NCBI RefSeq assembly: GCF_014650495.1
Contig: NZ_BMVB01000003.1
Span: 216,794-280,793, forward strand
Length of the DNA: 64,000 nt
Direction: 5' to 3'
Source: Streptomyces cinnamoneus
Lineage (GTDB): Bacteria > Actinomycetota > Actinomycetes > Streptomycetales > Streptomycetaceae
The notes under the pieces are model-generated. The model saw nothing but the letters and a program-made list of their open reading frames with translations. It was not told where the DNA came from and made no database searches. The position numbers and the translations under genes are program-made. Of this stretch, positions 33,570 through 44,727 are shown in pieces (positions within the stretch are counted from its first letter, which is position 1; every line of letters begins with the position of its first letter).

Positions 33570-34907
33570 GTGAAACGTTCACTGGCCACAGCAGCCGGCG
33601 CCATAGGGCTCTGCCTCGCCCTGGCCGTACCGGCAGGCGCCGCGAACGCCTCTTCGGAGCCGACGAGCTACACCGACGTCACCATCGTCGGCGAGGACCC
33701 CGCCCAGGCCCCCGGCACCGCTCCCTCGTTCCGCCTCGACGACCGGCGCGCCCAGAAGGGGCTGCCCAAGGAGAGTCCCCAGGACGTCCAGGAACGCATG
33801 GACGCCGCGGTCACACTGCACGCGCTGGAACGCGAGGGCCGCACGGCGCGCACGCTCGCCCAGCAGGGCGGGCGAAGCGGAGAAGCAGAGGGCGGCGTCG
33901 GCATCCGCCGCGCCACGCCGGACATCAACGTCTGCATGGGGAACGACAAGACGTACCGCACCTACGGCTGGACGATCGACCACTTCTTCCACTGCCAGGG
34001 GACCACGCAGACCCTCTACAAGCAGCGGTGCTGGATCTTCGGGTGCTACCCCGTCGGATCCTTCACGTTCCGCGCCACCACCATAGGCCAGGGCTACGAC
34101 AACCAGCGCCGGATCTACTACGGCACTCTGCTGGACAAGATCGAGGTCAAGGGCGACGTCAGCGGGCTCCGCCTCCGTCACGGCATCAGCTGCGACAACC
34201 TGACCGGCTCCCCGCACTGCAACGCCGAGACCGGCAACGGCCGCACCGACACGCTCGCCGAATGGCAGCGGTTCAACGCCTCGTACCACTGGTTCAACAC
34301 CGCGCACGAGGGCGCTTCGCCGGACAAGCGGGCGTACTACAACATCACCCAGTCCTTCACCGGCATCCAGGGCAGCCGCACGAAGTCCCTCACCACCGGG
34401 CGCGGCGGCTTCCGTTGCGACAGCGCGACCTACATCCCCGGCCGCAGCAGCGCCTGCGTCTTCGACGTCGTCATCCCCGTCATGAGCAGCATCAGCATCC
34501 GCGACCGCGAGGTGCGGCAGACCGCGGGCAACATCCGCGACGCGCAGTTCCGCCCGAGGCGCACCATGCCCGTCTACGCGGCCAAGGACGTTCCCGGTGC
34601 CCCCAGCAGCGGTGAGCCGCTGACGCGGAACTACTACGACCAGGCCACGCAGGACCGCAGCCGCACCCGCGTCCGCGCCGCCTGCGAGCGCTACTGGCCC
34701 GGCTACGCCCAGCGCGGTCTGCAGTGCGACGAGTACCCGTTCGCCTCGACCTATCAGAGCGCGGGGGCGAACCCGGCGCACCTCAACTACGCGGTCAAGG
34801 CCATTCCGGCCGAGGACAACCGCAAGGGCGGCGAGAAGATCGCCGAGTTCTACAAGCTGGACCGTATCCTCGACAGCGACCCGTTCTACGTCCACATCAG
34901 GAGCTGA
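33570..34907 (+). CDS. Secreted deoxyribonuclease, NucA/NucB type
   Basis: A 445-residue exported protein. GTG 33570 is preceded by GGGAGGA, and the signal peptide is KRSLATAAGAIGLCLALAVPAGAANA. A long N-terminal region (~30-340) with four or more cysteines (NVCMGNDK, CWIFGCYP, ISCDNLTGSPHCN) is unassigned and may be a substrate- or surface-binding domain. The C-terminal ~100 residues contain CDEYPFASTYQ (Cys386, Asp387, Glu388) with ERYWPGYAQRG before it. This is the core of the NucA/NucB DNase domain of Bacillus, where the Asp-Glu pair is catalytic. It should degrade extracellular DNA. The small gene 18 bp downstream may be its partner. Confidence 0.85.
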   Translation: MKRSLATAAGAIGLCLALAVPAGAANASSEPTSYTDVTIVGEDPAQAPGTAPSFRLDDRRAQKGLPKESPQDVQERMDAAVTLHALEREGRTARTLAQQGGRSGEAEGGVGIRRATPDINVCMGNDKTYRTYGWTIDHFFHCQGTTQTLYKQRCWIFGCYPVGSFTFRATTIGQGYDNQRRIYYGTLLDKIEVKGDVSGLRLRHGISCDNLTGSPHCNAETGNGRTDTLAEWQRFNASYHWFNTAHEGASPDKRAYYNITQSFTGIQGSRTKSLTTGRGGFRCDSATYIPGRSSACVFDVVIPVMSSISIRDREVRQTAGNIRDAQFRPRRTMPVYAAKDVPGAPSSGEPLTRNYYDQATQDRSRTRVRAACERYWPGYAQRGLQCDEYPFASTYQSAGANPAHLNYAVKAIPAEDNRKGGEKIAEFYKLDRILDSDPFYVHIRS

Positions 34908-34925
34908 CCGCTGGAGGGAGATCCG

Positions 34926-35405
34926 GTGACGGCCGTGCCGCCTCCCACCGAACCGTTCGCGACCCGTGACGTCCAGCCGCGCATCGCGTACTTCACCTTT
35001 CTGCTGAGGGGCGTGGAGGACGGTGCGGATCCGCAGAGCGCCTGCGGAGCCGCGCCCAAGCGCTGGACCGTCGTCCGGGGACCGGGCGGAGCCGTCTTCC
35101 GGTGCGGCAGCACCGACTTCCGGCCCCGGGTCCGGCTGGAAGCGTGGTCCGGGGAACCGCCCGCGTCGCCGGGTGACTGGGACACGCTGGAGACGGTCGA
35201 GTTCCGCCTGCACGACAGCGGCATCGTGCGGGTCGAGGAATGGGACGGCCGCCCGGCGGGGGATCCCGTCGACCTCGGCGGCCCCGGCACCTACCGGCTG
35301 CGTGCCGCGAGCCGGGGCCGCGAGGCGGCACGGCTCCGGCACGCGGCGGGAGAGACCCACTTCCACGGCACGGAGGAGTGGCTGCTCCAGCTGTGGCCGC
35401 ACTGA
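34926..35405 (+). CDS. Small cytosolic protein, candidate partner of the DNase
   Basis: A 159-residue protein starting at GTG 34926 with a strong GGAGGGAG ribosome site, 18 bp after the DNase stop. It has no signal peptide. The C-terminal half reads [16 protein letters not shown] then [15 protein letters not shown], a beta-sandwich-like layout. In Bacillus the nuclease NucA is paired with the inhibitor Nin (ComJ family), which has a similar size and a comparable late strand pattern. By position this gene could be an inhibitor protecting the cell from its own nuclease before export. Sequence similarity to ComJ is weak by eye, so the family call is only a hypothesis. Confidence 0.6.
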   Translation: MTAVPPPTEPFATRDVQPRIAYFTFLLRGVEDGADPQSACGAAPKRWTVVRGPGGAVFRCGSTDFRPRVRLEAWSGEPPASPGDWDTLETVEFRLHDSGIVRVEEWDGRPAGDPVDLGGPGTYRLRAASRGREAARLRHAAGETHFHGTEEWLLQLWPH

Positions 35406-35484
35406 ACGGTCGCGGCTGAGTGGCGTGCGGCCGGCCACCACGTCCGCAACCTGCCGCCATTCGAACCCATATACGCTTCCCGGT

Positions 35485-36129
35485 ATGCATTTTTCGGCAG
35501 ACGCCCTGTTGTTCGACAGCGACGAAACGCTGGTCCACTCGGTCCGCACGGTCGTTCCGGCGTGGACCCGGTGGGTCGAGTCGTACGGCCTGACCCCTGA
35601 GGACGTCCTTCGCGTCGGGTTCCACGGCCGCCCGGCCGCCGCGATCGCAGGCGATCTCCTCCCGGCCGGTCAGGTCCCCGAGGCCCTCCGGCGCCTTGAG
35701 GACGCCGAGGTCGCCGCCGCGAGCGGAGTCACGCCGGTTCCCGGTGCCGTCGAGCTGCTGGCCTCGCTGCCTTCGGACCGCTGGGCCGTCGTGACATCCG
35801 GCACCCGGCGGGTGGCCATGGCGCGCCTCACCCGGGCCGGCATCACCCCGGAATGCCTGATCGCCGTGGAGGATGCCCCCGAGCACAAACCCCATCCGGC
35901 GCCGTTCCTCGTCGCCGCCGAGCGGCTCGGGGTGGATCCCGCCCGCTGCATCGTCGTCGAGGACGCACCGGTCGGCCTTGAGGCCGCGCGGGCAGCCGGC
36001 ATGGCCACCATCGCTCTGACCACAACGCACCTCGAGGAGGAGCTGAAGGCGGATGCCGTGGCCGCCGACCTCACCGCTGTCACCGTCCGCATCACGGAGA
36101 CCGGCGGCCTGGAGGTCGTCGTCGGCTGA
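35485..36129 (+). CDS. HAD-superfamily phosphatase
   Basis: A 214-residue HAD hydrolase. Motif I is FDSDETL (Asp11 nucleophile, Asp13 acid/base), motif [10 protein letters not shown], motif III Lys in EHKPHPAPF, and motif [19 protein letters not shown]. The cap between motifs I and II is the small helical type of beta-phosphoglucomutase and sugar-phosphate phosphatases, so a small sugar or polyol phosphate is the likely substrate. There is no Shine-Dalgarno sequence before ATG 35485, while an AT-rich element (TATACG at 35470-35475) ends about nine bases upstream, so a leaderless transcript is possible. LysR follows after 20 bp on the same strand. Confidence 0.88.
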   Translation: MHFSADALLFDSDETLVHSVRTVVPAWTRWVESYGLTPEDVLRVGFHGRPAAAIAGDLLPAGQVPEALRRLEDAEVAAASGVTPVPGAVELLASLPSDRWAVVTSGTRRVAMARLTRAGITPECLIAVEDAPEHKPHPAPFLVAAERLGVDPARCIVVEDAPVGLEAARAAGMATIALTTTHLEEELKADAVAADLTAVTVRITETGGLEVVVG

Positions 36130-36149
36130 TCAGTGGCGAGACTGCCCTC

Positions 36150-37037
36150 ATGGATCTTCTGTCGCTGCGCTATTTCCAGGCCGTGGCCCGTCACCAGCAC
36201 ATCAGCCGGGCCGCGGAGGAACTCCGGGTCGCCCAGCCGTCGGTGAGCCGGACCATCATCCGGCTGGAATCCGAACTCGGCGTTCCGCTCTTCGACCGCC
36301 AAGGCCGCCGCATACGGCTCAACGAGCACGGTGCGGCTTTCCTGCGCCGGGTCGAGCGGGCGCTGGCCGAACTCGACGACGCCCGGCGCGAGATGTCCGA
36401 TGCCGCCGGTGCCGGCCCGGGCCGGGTCGCCGTGGCCGCCGAGACCCTGCCTCAGCTGGCCGGGGTGCTGGCTGCCTTCCGCACGCACCGCCCCGGGGTG
36501 AGGGTGCACCTGTTCCAGGCCCCTGTGGACTCGATGCGACGCCACCTGCGCTCCGGCGAGGTGGACTTCGCGCTCGCCTCCCAGCCGCTGGCCGGGCCTG
36601 AACTGTGCTCGGTGGAACTCCTGCGGGAGGAGGTGCTGCTGGCCGTCCCGCCCGGGCATCCGCTGGCCGGCCGGGAGCGTGTCGCGGTGGGCGAGCTGGC
36701 CTGCGAGGAGTTCGTCAGCACACGCACCGGCCACTGGCAGCGTGCGCTGCTGGAGCGGCTCTTCGCCCGCGAGGGGCTGACGCCGCAGGTGGTCTGCGAG
36801 GGCGACGAAGCCGCCGCCACCCCGGAGCTGATCGGCGCCGGGCTGGGCATCGGCCTGATGCCGGAGGTCGCCCGGCGGACCCTCGGCGAGCGCAGCCCGG
36901 TGGCCTGGCTGCGGCTGGACGCCCCGGACTGTCACCGCACGCTGACCCTCGTGTGGCGCCGGGACGCCTACCTCTCCCCCGCTGCCCAGGACTTCCGCCG
37001 CCTGGCCGTGGAACGACTCATGCCTCATGGGTCATGA
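36150..37037 (+). CDS. LysR-family transcriptional regulator
   Basis: A 295-residue LysR protein. The N-terminal winged helix is textbook (LLSLRYFQAVARHQHISRAA, QPSVSRTIIRLESELGVPLF). The effector-binding domain extends from ~90 to the end, with conserved LLREEVLLAVPPGHPLAG and IGAGLGIGLMPE. LysR proteins often control a neighbouring gene. The acyl-CoA-ligase-like gene starts 94 bp downstream in the same direction, so either that gene or the preceding HAD gene is the likely target. The effector is unknown. Confidence 0.92.
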   Translation: MDLLSLRYFQAVARHQHISRAAEELRVAQPSVSRTIIRLESELGVPLFDRQGRRIRLNEHGAAFLRRVERALAELDDARREMSDAAGAGPGRVAVAAETLPQLAGVLAAFRTHRPGVRVHLFQAPVDSMRRHLRSGEVDFALASQPLAGPELCSVELLREEVLLAVPPGHPLAGRERVAVGELACEEFVSTRTGHWQRALLERLFAREGLTPQVVCEGDEAAATPELIGAGLGIGLMPEVARRTLGERSPVAWLRLDAPDCHRTLTLVWRRDAYLSPAAQDFRRLAVERLMPHGS

Positions 37038-37131
37038 GCACATGGCGCAACCGGTCGTGGAAGGCATGATCGAGCGGCACTAGCGTCGAGGGCGTCCAGC
37101 ATCCAGCGGGTTCCGGCAAGGGAGAACAGCG

Positions 37132-38676
37132 ATGAGCCAGCGACACGCCGCTACGGAAGGCGGTTTCAGCAGCTATGCGGAGGCCGTCCTCGACGTGCTG
37201 TCCGCCGCGCCGCGTCGGACGGTCATCACCACTGCCGAGGGGCTGGTGATCAGCGCGGCGGAGTTCCGGGACCAGGTCCACCGGCTCGCCGGCGAGCTGG
37301 CGGAGCGCGGCACGGGCCGCGGCACCACGGTCACCCTGCTCACCGGCAACACCGCCGAGGCCGTCGTCGCCCGCTACGCCGCCAATGTGGCCGGTGCCCG
37401 GGTGGTCGGCCTCTACGAGGGCATGAGCCCGCCGACCATGGCCGCCATCATGGCGAGCGTGGACTGCTCCCTCCTGCTGGTGGACGACCAGCGGCACGCC
37501 ACCGCCGAGGAGCTGCTGCAGCTCCCCGATGTACCCCCGATGCTCTCCCTGGGCCCGAGCGGCTTCGCCGAGGACGTGCTCGCCGCGGCCGCCCGGCGCC
37601 CGGTGCGGCCGATGGGCGGCCTGGTGGGCCCGGACGACGACTGGTGCATCCGGCACACCGGCGGCACCACCGGAATCCCCAAGGGCATCCAGATGACCCA
37701 CGGCTCCTACCGGCGAAGCCTGGACCAGTGGCTCACCGGTGCCGGCGACCCGCCCCGCTACCTGGCCTGCACGTCGCTCGCCCACCTCGCCGGCATCTTC
37801 ACCGACGTGACGCTCTACCAGGGCGGTTCGGTGGTCCTGCGGCACGGCTTCGAGCCCGGGGACGTACTGGACACGATCGAGCGCGAGCGCATCACCCTCA
37901 CGTGGCTGTTGCCGCCCCTGCTCTACCAGCTGCTGGATCACCCGGGCCTGCCCGGCGCCGATCTGTCCAGCCTGCGCCGGGTCACCTACGGCGGCACCGC
38001 CGCCTCACCGGCCAGGCTGCGACAGGCGGCCGCAGCCCTGGGGCCCGTGCTCTACGGTTTGTACGGGCAGGCCGAGGCGCAGCACATCACCGAAGCGGGC
38101 CCCGGTGACCAGGAGGTGACCGGTCCCGGCGGGCAGCTGACGGTCGGCCGGGCCCTGCCCGGCGTGGAGATCGCCGTCCGGGACGCCGACGGCACCACCC
38201 TGCCGGCCGGGGAGTGGGGCGAAGTGCAGGTGCGCTCGCCCTATGTGATGCACGGCTACTGGAAGCGGCCGGACCTGACCGCCGAGGTGCTCCGGGACGG
38301 CTGGGTGCACACCGGTGACGTCGGCTACCTCGACGAGGACGGCTACCTCTACATCGTGGACCGGATCAAGGAGATGATCGTGGTCGTCGGGGGCCACGTC
38401 TATCCGGCGGAGTTGGAGGAGCTGCTGCTGAGCCATCCCGGCGTCGCCCAGTGCGCGGTCTTCGGCAGCCGGGACCAGGAGTCCCTGGAACACGTCCACG
38501 CCGCGGTGGTGCCCGCCGCCGGACAGCAGCCCTCGCTGGAGGAGATCCGGGACTTCGTCACCACCCGCAAGGGGCGCCTCTACGCTCCCGACGCCCTGCA
38601 CCTGGTGCCCACCATTCCGCTGACGGCCGCGGGCAAGCCGGACAAGCGACTGCTGCAGTCGCGGCTGTCCGGCTGA
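37132..38676 (+). CDS. AMP-binding acyl-CoA ligase-like enzyme
   Basis: A 514-residue member of the ANL superfamily. The nucleotide loop is RHTGGTTGIPKG, the A5-type motif LYGLYGQAEAQH (Gln in place of the usual Thr-Glu context), A7 GWVHTGDVGYLDEDGYLYIVDR, A8 VVVGGHVYPAELEELL and the catalytic lysine near AAGKPDKR. It should adenylate a carboxylic acid and transfer it to CoA or a carrier. There is no carrier domain. Absence of acyl-chain tunnel signatures means the substrate (aryl, fatty or other acid) cannot be assigned. ATG 37132 has AAGGGAG upstream. Nearby regulation by LysR is plausible. Confidence 0.88.
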   Translation: MSQRHAATEGGFSSYAEAVLDVLSAAPRRTVITTAEGLVISAAEFRDQVHRLAGELAERGTGRGTTVTLLTGNTAEAVVARYAANVAGARVVGLYEGMSPPTMAAIMASVDCSLLLVDDQRHATAEELLQLPDVPPMLSLGPSGFAEDVLAAAARRPVRPMGGLVGPDDDWCIRHTGGTTGIPKGIQMTHGSYRRSLDQWLTGAGDPPRYLACTSLAHLAGIFTDVTLYQGGSVVLRHGFEPGDVLDTIERERITLTWLLPPLLYQLLDHPGLPGADLSSLRRVTYGGTAASPARLRQAAAALGPVLYGLYGQAEAQHITEAGPGDQEVTGPGGQLTVGRALPGVEIAVRDADGTTLPAGEWGEVQVRSPYVMHGYWKRPDLTAEVLRDGWVHTGDVGYLDEDGYLYIVDRIKEMIVVVGGHVYPAELEELLLSHPGVAQCAVFGSRDQESLEHVHAAVVPAAGQQPSLEEIRDFVTTRKGRLYAPDALHLVPTIPLTAAGKPDKRLLQSRLSG

Positions 38677-38938
38677 GGGCCGGCAGCCGGCCGGCTGTCC
38701 CGGACTTCCCGCACTTCCCGGAGGGGCACGCCGCCCTGGGCGGGTTTTGTATCCGCTCCGTATCAGGCAGCGCTCGGTTGCCCATCGGATCAGTACGCGG
38801 GCCCCCGACGACCGTGCGACACGGTCGCCGCGCCCGGTGTCTGCCGTATCGTTCCCCGCAGGTCGCGGCGGTCGCCGGCTGCGCGTGCAGCCGGGATCGT
38901 CATCCCACCCGGACCGTCCGAACAGGAGTCATCCGCCC

Positions 38939-39676
38939 GTGTCCTCGTCCGCCCCGGCCGGGGCCTCGCCGCCCGCCGTTCGCGTCCTGCTGGTCGAGGA
39001 CGACGACCTGATGCGCCGGTCCTTCGCCGTCGCCCTCGAACGCTACGGCTACGAGGTGAAGGCCGCGGCCGACGGTCTGGCCGGGCTTGAGTTCTTTCGC
39101 GACGAGAGCTTCGACCTCCTGATCCTGGACGTGATGCTGCCCGGCCTGGACGGGATCGGCCTGTGCCGCAGGGTCCGGGAGACCAGCCTGGTGCCCGTCC
39201 TGATGATGTCCGCCCGCGGCGACGGGCTCGATGTCGTCGCCGGCCTGGAGGCCGGAGCGGACGACTACGTGGTCAAGCCCGTGGACACCTACGTGCTCGT
39301 GGCCCGCATCCGCTCGCTGCTGCGACGGGCGACCTACGCACCCGTCCCGGCACCCGGGCAGGCCACGGTCGACGGGCCGGCGTCCGAGGTGCAAGTGCTG
39401 GCCTTCGGGGACCTGACCATCGACACCGCCGGCATGGAGGTGTTCCTCTCCGGGAGCCCGGTGGCGCTGACCCCGACCGAGCTGAAGCTGCTCCTTGAGT
39501 TCGCCGCCCACCCCGGCGTCGTCCTCGACCGGCACACCCTGCTGCGCGACGTCTGGGACTACGGCTGGGACGGCGACAGCCGGGTCGTGGACCTGTGCGT
39601 GCAGCGGCTGCGCAGGAAGCTGGGGCGGGAGCGGATCGAGACGGTCCGCGGCTTCGGCTACAAGCTCAGGCGCTGA
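38939..39676 (+). CDS. OmpR-family response regulator
   Basis: A 245-residue regulator. The receiver domain has VLLVEDDDLMRR with its acidic pocket, the phospho-acceptor Asp64 in LILDVMLPGLDG, and the Lys of YVVKPVD. The C-terminal winged helix has LTPTELKLLLEFAAHPG and SRVVDLCVQRLRRKLG. The GTG start at 38939 was chosen because AGGAG lies ten bases upstream. It precedes the sensor kinase gene by five bases, and a MacB/FtsX-type exporter follows. Such four-gene sets commonly respond to cell-envelope stress or peptide antibiotics in Gram-positive bacteria, and the regulator would control the exporter genes. Confidence 0.92.
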   Translation: MSSSAPAGASPPAVRVLLVEDDDLMRRSFAVALERYGYEVKAAADGLAGLEFFRDESFDLLILDVMLPGLDGIGLCRRVRETSLVPVLMMSARGDGLDVVAGLEAGADDYVVKPVDTYVLVARIRSLLRRATYAPVPAPGQATVDGPASEVQVLAFGDLTIDTAGMEVFLSGSPVALTPTELKLLLEFAAHPGVVLDRHTLLRDVWDYGWDGDSRVVDLCVQRLRRKLGRERIETVRGFGYKLRR

Positions 39677-39681
39677 GGCCG

Positions 39682-40992
<1,311 letters not shown>

Positions 40993-41163
40993 CCGCGGCC
41001 CCGGCCCCGACCGGCCCGCGCCTCGTCCATCCCCCCCTGCACAACGGCCGCTACAGAACTGCCGCACAGCAGCGCGGGCGCCGATACACAGCAGACCGGG
41101 GCCCCGATACGTTCCCCCGACACCCTTCGGAGTGCACCTTCCCGCACCCGAAGAGGAGTCCCT

Positions 41164-41955
41164 GTGACCGTCGATCCCTTTGCCCCCCACGCGTTGCACG
41201 CGCTGCACACGACGCCCGGGATCGCGGCCGCCGCCACCGACCTGACGAAGGTCTACGGCAGCGGCGACACCCAGGTCGTGGCCCTGGACCGGGTCGGCAT
41301 CGGCTTCCGCGAGGGCGAGTTCACCGCGATCATGGGCCCCTCCGGCTGCGGCAAGTCCACCCTGATGCACTGCGCCGCCGGGCTCGAATCGCCCAGCTCC
41401 GGCTCCGTGCGCATCGGCACCACCGAACTCGGCACGCTCGACGACCGGCAGCTCACCCAGCTGCGCCGCGACCGGATCGGCTTCATCTTCCAGGCGTTCA
41501 ACCTGCTGCCGACGCTGACCGCCCTGGAGAACATCACGCTGCCGCTGACCATCGCCGGACGCCGCCCCGACCAGCAGTGGCTGGACCGCGTGATCTCCAT
41601 GGTCGGCCTCTCCCAGCGCCTCGACCACCGTCCCGCACAGCTGTCCGGCGGGCAGCAGCAGCGCGTCGCGGTCGCCCGCGCCCTGGCCTCACGCCCCGCG
41701 ATCATCTTCGGCGACGAGCCCACCGGCAACCTCGACTCCCGTGCCGGGGCCGAGGTCCTCGGCTTCCTGCGCGACTCGGTGCGCGAGCTCGGCCAGACCG
41801 TGGTCATGGTCACCCACGACCCCGTCGCCGCCGGCTACGCCGACCGCGTGGTCTTCCTCTCCGACGGCCGCCTGGCCGACGAGATGACGCGCCCCACCCC
41901 GGACCGGGTCCTGGACCGGATGAAGGCTCTCGACCCCCGCTCCCGCACCAGCTGA
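41164..41955 (+). CDS. MacB/LolD-type ABC ATPase
   Basis: A 263-residue ATPase with Walker A MGPSGCGKST, Q-loop FIFQAFNLLPTLTALEN, signature LSGGQQQR, Walker B IIFGDEPTGNLDS and the H-loop MVTHD. The NLLPTLTALEN segment is typical of ATPases that drive FtsX/MacB-type permeases. It starts at GTG 41164 with GAAGAGGAG upstream and is followed after 93 bp by such a permease. The pair would export or extract a lipophilic or peptide molecule, and is probably controlled by the two-component system just upstream. Confidence 0.93.
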   Translation: MTVDPFAPHALHALHTTPGIAAAATDLTKVYGSGDTQVVALDRVGIGFREGEFTAIMGPSGCGKSTLMHCAAGLESPSSGSVRIGTTELGTLDDRQLTQLRRDRIGFIFQAFNLLPTLTALENITLPLTIAGRRPDQQWLDRVISMVGLSQRLDHRPAQLSGGQQQRVAVARALASRPAIIFGDEPTGNLDSRAGAEVLGFLRDSVRELGQTVVMVTHDPVAAGYADRVVFLSDGRLADEMTRPTPDRVLDRMKALDPRSRTS

Positions 41956-42048
41956 CCGCCCTCGTCCCAGGACCGGCCCGCCACCACCCGCCTTCCGCCT
42001 TCCGCCACCCGCTCGCATCCGTCGAGCCCACGTCCCCGAAAGCTCCTC

Positions 42049-44610
42049 ATGCTGAGAACAGCTCTGCGCAACGTCCTGGCGCACAAGGCCCGTCAGGCCA
42101 TGACGGTCCTCGCGGTCTGCCTGGGCGTCGCGTTCGTCAGCGGCACCCTCGTCTTCGCAGACTCCACCGCCGCGGCCCACCGCGCCGCCGCGTCGAAGAA
42201 CTTCGCCGGCATCGCCGTCACCGTGACCGCGAAGGAGTCCCCGTCCGGGAGCCCCGCCGACCAGCAGACCGGCGTGCTCGACGACGCGCTCGTACGGAAA
42301 CTGGCCGCCGTGCCCGGTGTCGCCGCCGTACGCCCGTCGGCCGACGGCTCGGCCGCCCTGAACGCGGCGGACGGCACGCCGCTGCGGGTCAAGGCGGGGG
42401 CGAACCTGGCCGCAGCCTACGTACCGGGCAAGGACGGCAAGGACAGCCGCTACCCCCTGCTCAAGGGCCACGCCCCGGCGAACGGCGATGAACTCGCCGT
42501 GGACAGCGGCACCGCGGCCGCCGGCCGTCTCCGCATCGGCGACTCGGTCACGCTGGCCACCGACGGCCCGGTCATGACCAAGCGACTCGTCGGCATCGTC
42601 ACCACCAAGGACACCCGGGTGACCGCTGGCGGCACCCTCGCCCTGTTCGACAAGGCGACCGGCCAGCGGCTCTTCGCGTCCCCGGGCCACTACACCGGCA
42701 TCGACCTGTCCGCCGCGCCCGGCACCGACCAGTTCGAGCTCTCCCGCCGGGTCACCGCCGTACTCCCGGCAGGCCGGGCCGAGGCCACCACCGGCGCCGC
42801 CCAGGCTGGCCAGCAGGCCGTCCTCGTCGACACCCTGACCCGGGGCTACGAGAAGCTGCCGATGGTCTTCGCCGGGGTCTCGCTGTTCATCGGCTCGTTC
42901 CTCATCATCAACACCTTCACCATGCTCGTGGCGCGGCGCACCCGTGAGATCGCTCTGCTGCGGGCGATCGGCGCCTCGCGCCGCCAGGTGTCCCGCTCCA
43001 TCCTCCTGGAGGCCCTCCTGGTCGGCCTCGTCGCATCGGCGGCCGGTTTCCTGCTCGGCCTCGGCATCGCCTCGGTGCTGCCCGACGTCCTGAGCACCGG
43101 CGGGAACACACTGCCCCACGGCCCCCTGGTGATCGGCCCGCGCTCGATCGTGGCGGCGCTCGGCGTGGGCGTGGGCGTCACCGTGCTCGCCGCGTGGCTG
43201 CCGTCCCGCAGGGCGGCGAAGGTCGCGCCCGTCGAGGCGATGCGCACGGCCGGACAACCGCCCTCCGCCACCCGGTCCCGGATCCGCGGCGCGGCGGGCC
43301 TCGCCCTCCTCGTCCTCGGCGCCGGCCGGCTGATCTCGCTCTCGGGGGCGAAGGACGCCTCGGAGGAGAACCTGCAGAGCGCGATGCTCGGCTGCGCCGT
43401 CCTCGTCGCCGCCCTGATCGTGCTGGCGCCGCTGATCGCCGCCCCCGTGATCCGGCTGACCGGACGGCTGACCGGCCGCTTCGGGATCACCGGACATCTC
43501 GCCCGCGAGAACGCACTGCGCGACCCGCGGCGCACCGCGGCCACCGCCGCCACCCTGATGATCAGCACTGCCCTCGTCGCCGGGCTCGCCGTCATCGGGA
43601 ACTCCAGCGCGCAGGCCCTCGACCGCCAGACCGCGGCCGGGCTCGGCGCCGACTACGTGATCAGCTCCCGCACCGCCACGACCGGCATCGATCCGGCCGC
43701 CGTACGGCGGGTGGCCGACACCGCCGGGGTGCGGACCGCGACCGCCGTCACGGACTCCACCCTGTTCATCGGCGGTGGTGTCCGGGACGTCTTCGGGGTC
43801 GACCCCGACACCGTGAACGCCGTCATGAAGCTCGACTTCGTCAGCGGCTCGGTCAAGGATCTGGGACCGGGCCGGATCGCCGTCTCCAGCACCGTCGCCC
43901 GGGAGAACGGCGTGAGCACGGGCGGCCGACTCGACGCCCGCATCGGCCTGGACCAGGGCTTCACGCAGTACACCGTCGTGGGCGTCTACAAGGACAATCC
44001 CATCGCCCACGACGCGCTCGGTGCCCGTACCGAGGTCGCGAAGGGCAGCTTCAAGCCGGGCTCCGTCCAGCGGATCCTCGTCCGCACCGACGGCGGCACG
44101 GTCTCGAAGGCCACCGAGAAGCGGCTGCGCACCGCCGTGGGCAACAGCCCGCTCCTGAAGGTGCAGGACCGGAAGCAGCTCGTCCAGGAGGCCGCCGGCA
44201 CCATGGCCGACCTGCTGAACGTGATGTACGGATTGCTCGCCATCGGCGTCGTGATCGGCGCGCTCGGCATCGTGAACACCATGGCCATGTCGGTCGCCGA
44301 ACGCACCCGTGAGATCGGCGTCCTGCGCGCCATCGGCATGGACCGCGCCGGCATCCGCCGGATGATCCGCCTGGAGTCGGTGACCGTCGCCGCGCTCGGC
44401 ACCCTCCTCGGTCTGGCGGGCGGCCTGTTCGGTGCCTGGGCCGTCGGCTCGCTGGCCAACGGCGCGATGGAGCAGTACTCCCTGGCGCTGCCCTGGGGGA
44501 CGCTGCTCCTCGTGTGCCTGCTGTCCCTCGCGATCGGCGCGGTCGCGGCCGCCGTCCCGGCCCGCCGGGCCGCCGCCCTGAGCCCGCTGGAAGCCGTCGC
44601 GGAGGTCTGA
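42049..44610 (+). CDS. FtsX-family ABC permease
   Basis: An 853-residue permease with the duplicated FtsX layout. An N-terminal helix (~12-35, AMTVLAVCLGVAFVSGTLVF) precedes a large periplasmic-type domain. Three helices lie at ~260-390 (VFAGVSLFIGSFLIINTFTM), followed by a second helix, extracellular domain and terminal three-helix set near 725-850 (LLNVMYGLLAIGVVIGALGIVNTMAMS). The coupling motif ARRTREIALLRAIGASRRQV and its copy AERTREIGVLRAIGMDRAGI are both clear. It pairs with the ATPase upstream. Similar pairs export antimicrobial peptides or act as resistance modules. A terminator hairpin follows. Confidence 0.92.
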   Translation: MLRTALRNVLAHKARQAMTVLAVCLGVAFVSGTLVFADSTAAAHRAAASKNFAGIAVTVTAKESPSGSPADQQTGVLDDALVRKLAAVPGVAAVRPSADGSAALNAADGTPLRVKAGANLAAAYVPGKDGKDSRYPLLKGHAPANGDELAVDSGTAAAGRLRIGDSVTLATDGPVMTKRLVGIVTTKDTRVTAGGTLALFDKATGQRLFASPGHYTGIDLSAAPGTDQFELSRRVTAVLPAGRAEATTGAAQAGQQAVLVDTLTRGYEKLPMVFAGVSLFIGSFLIINTFTMLVARRTREIALLRAIGASRRQVSRSILLEALLVGLVASAAGFLLGLGIASVLPDVLSTGGNTLPHGPLVIGPRSIVAALGVGVGVTVLAAWLPSRRAAKVAPVEAMRTAGQPPSATRSRIRGAAGLALLVLGAGRLISLSGAKDASEENLQSAMLGCAVLVAALIVLAPLIAAPVIRLTGRLTGRFGITGHLARENALRDPRRTAATAATLMISTALVAGLAVIGNSSAQALDRQTAAGLGADYVISSRTATTGIDPAAVRRVADTAGVRTATAVTDSTLFIGGGVRDVFGVDPDTVNAVMKLDFVSGSVKDLGPGRIAVSSTVARENGVSTGGRLDARIGLDQGFTQYTVVGVYKDNPIAHDALGARTEVAKGSFKPGSVQRILVRTDGGTVSKATEKRLRTAVGNSPLLKVQDRKQLVQEAAGTMADLLNVMYGLLAIGVVIGALGIVNTMAMSVAERTREIGVLRAIGMDRAGIRRMIRLESVTVAALGTLLGLAGGLFGAWAVGSLANGAMEQYSLALPWGTLLLVCLLSLAIGAVAAAVPARRAAALSPLEAVAEV

Positions 44611-44650
44611 CGCACGCTCTCGGGCACGCCGCGCCGCGCACAACGGAAGG

Positions 44651-44677
44651 GAGGGCCCCGGCGTCGCCGGGGCCCTC
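44651..44677 (+). terminator. Strong hairpin after the ABC permease
   Basis: A perfect 12-bp stem (GAGGGCCCCGGC at 44651-44662 with its complement at 44666-44677) and a 3-nt loop lie 40 bp after the permease stop. No T-run follows; stem strength alone should terminate or stabilise the message. Confidence 0.8.
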
Positions 44678-44727
44678 GGCCGTTCCCTGTCCACGGGGGC
44701 GTATCGGCGGCTTGCTACGCTCCCGCC

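Noticed and set aside
35440..35480. TTCGAACCC resembling a tRNA T-loop.
   Set aside because: No acceptor, D or anticodon arms can be folded around it.
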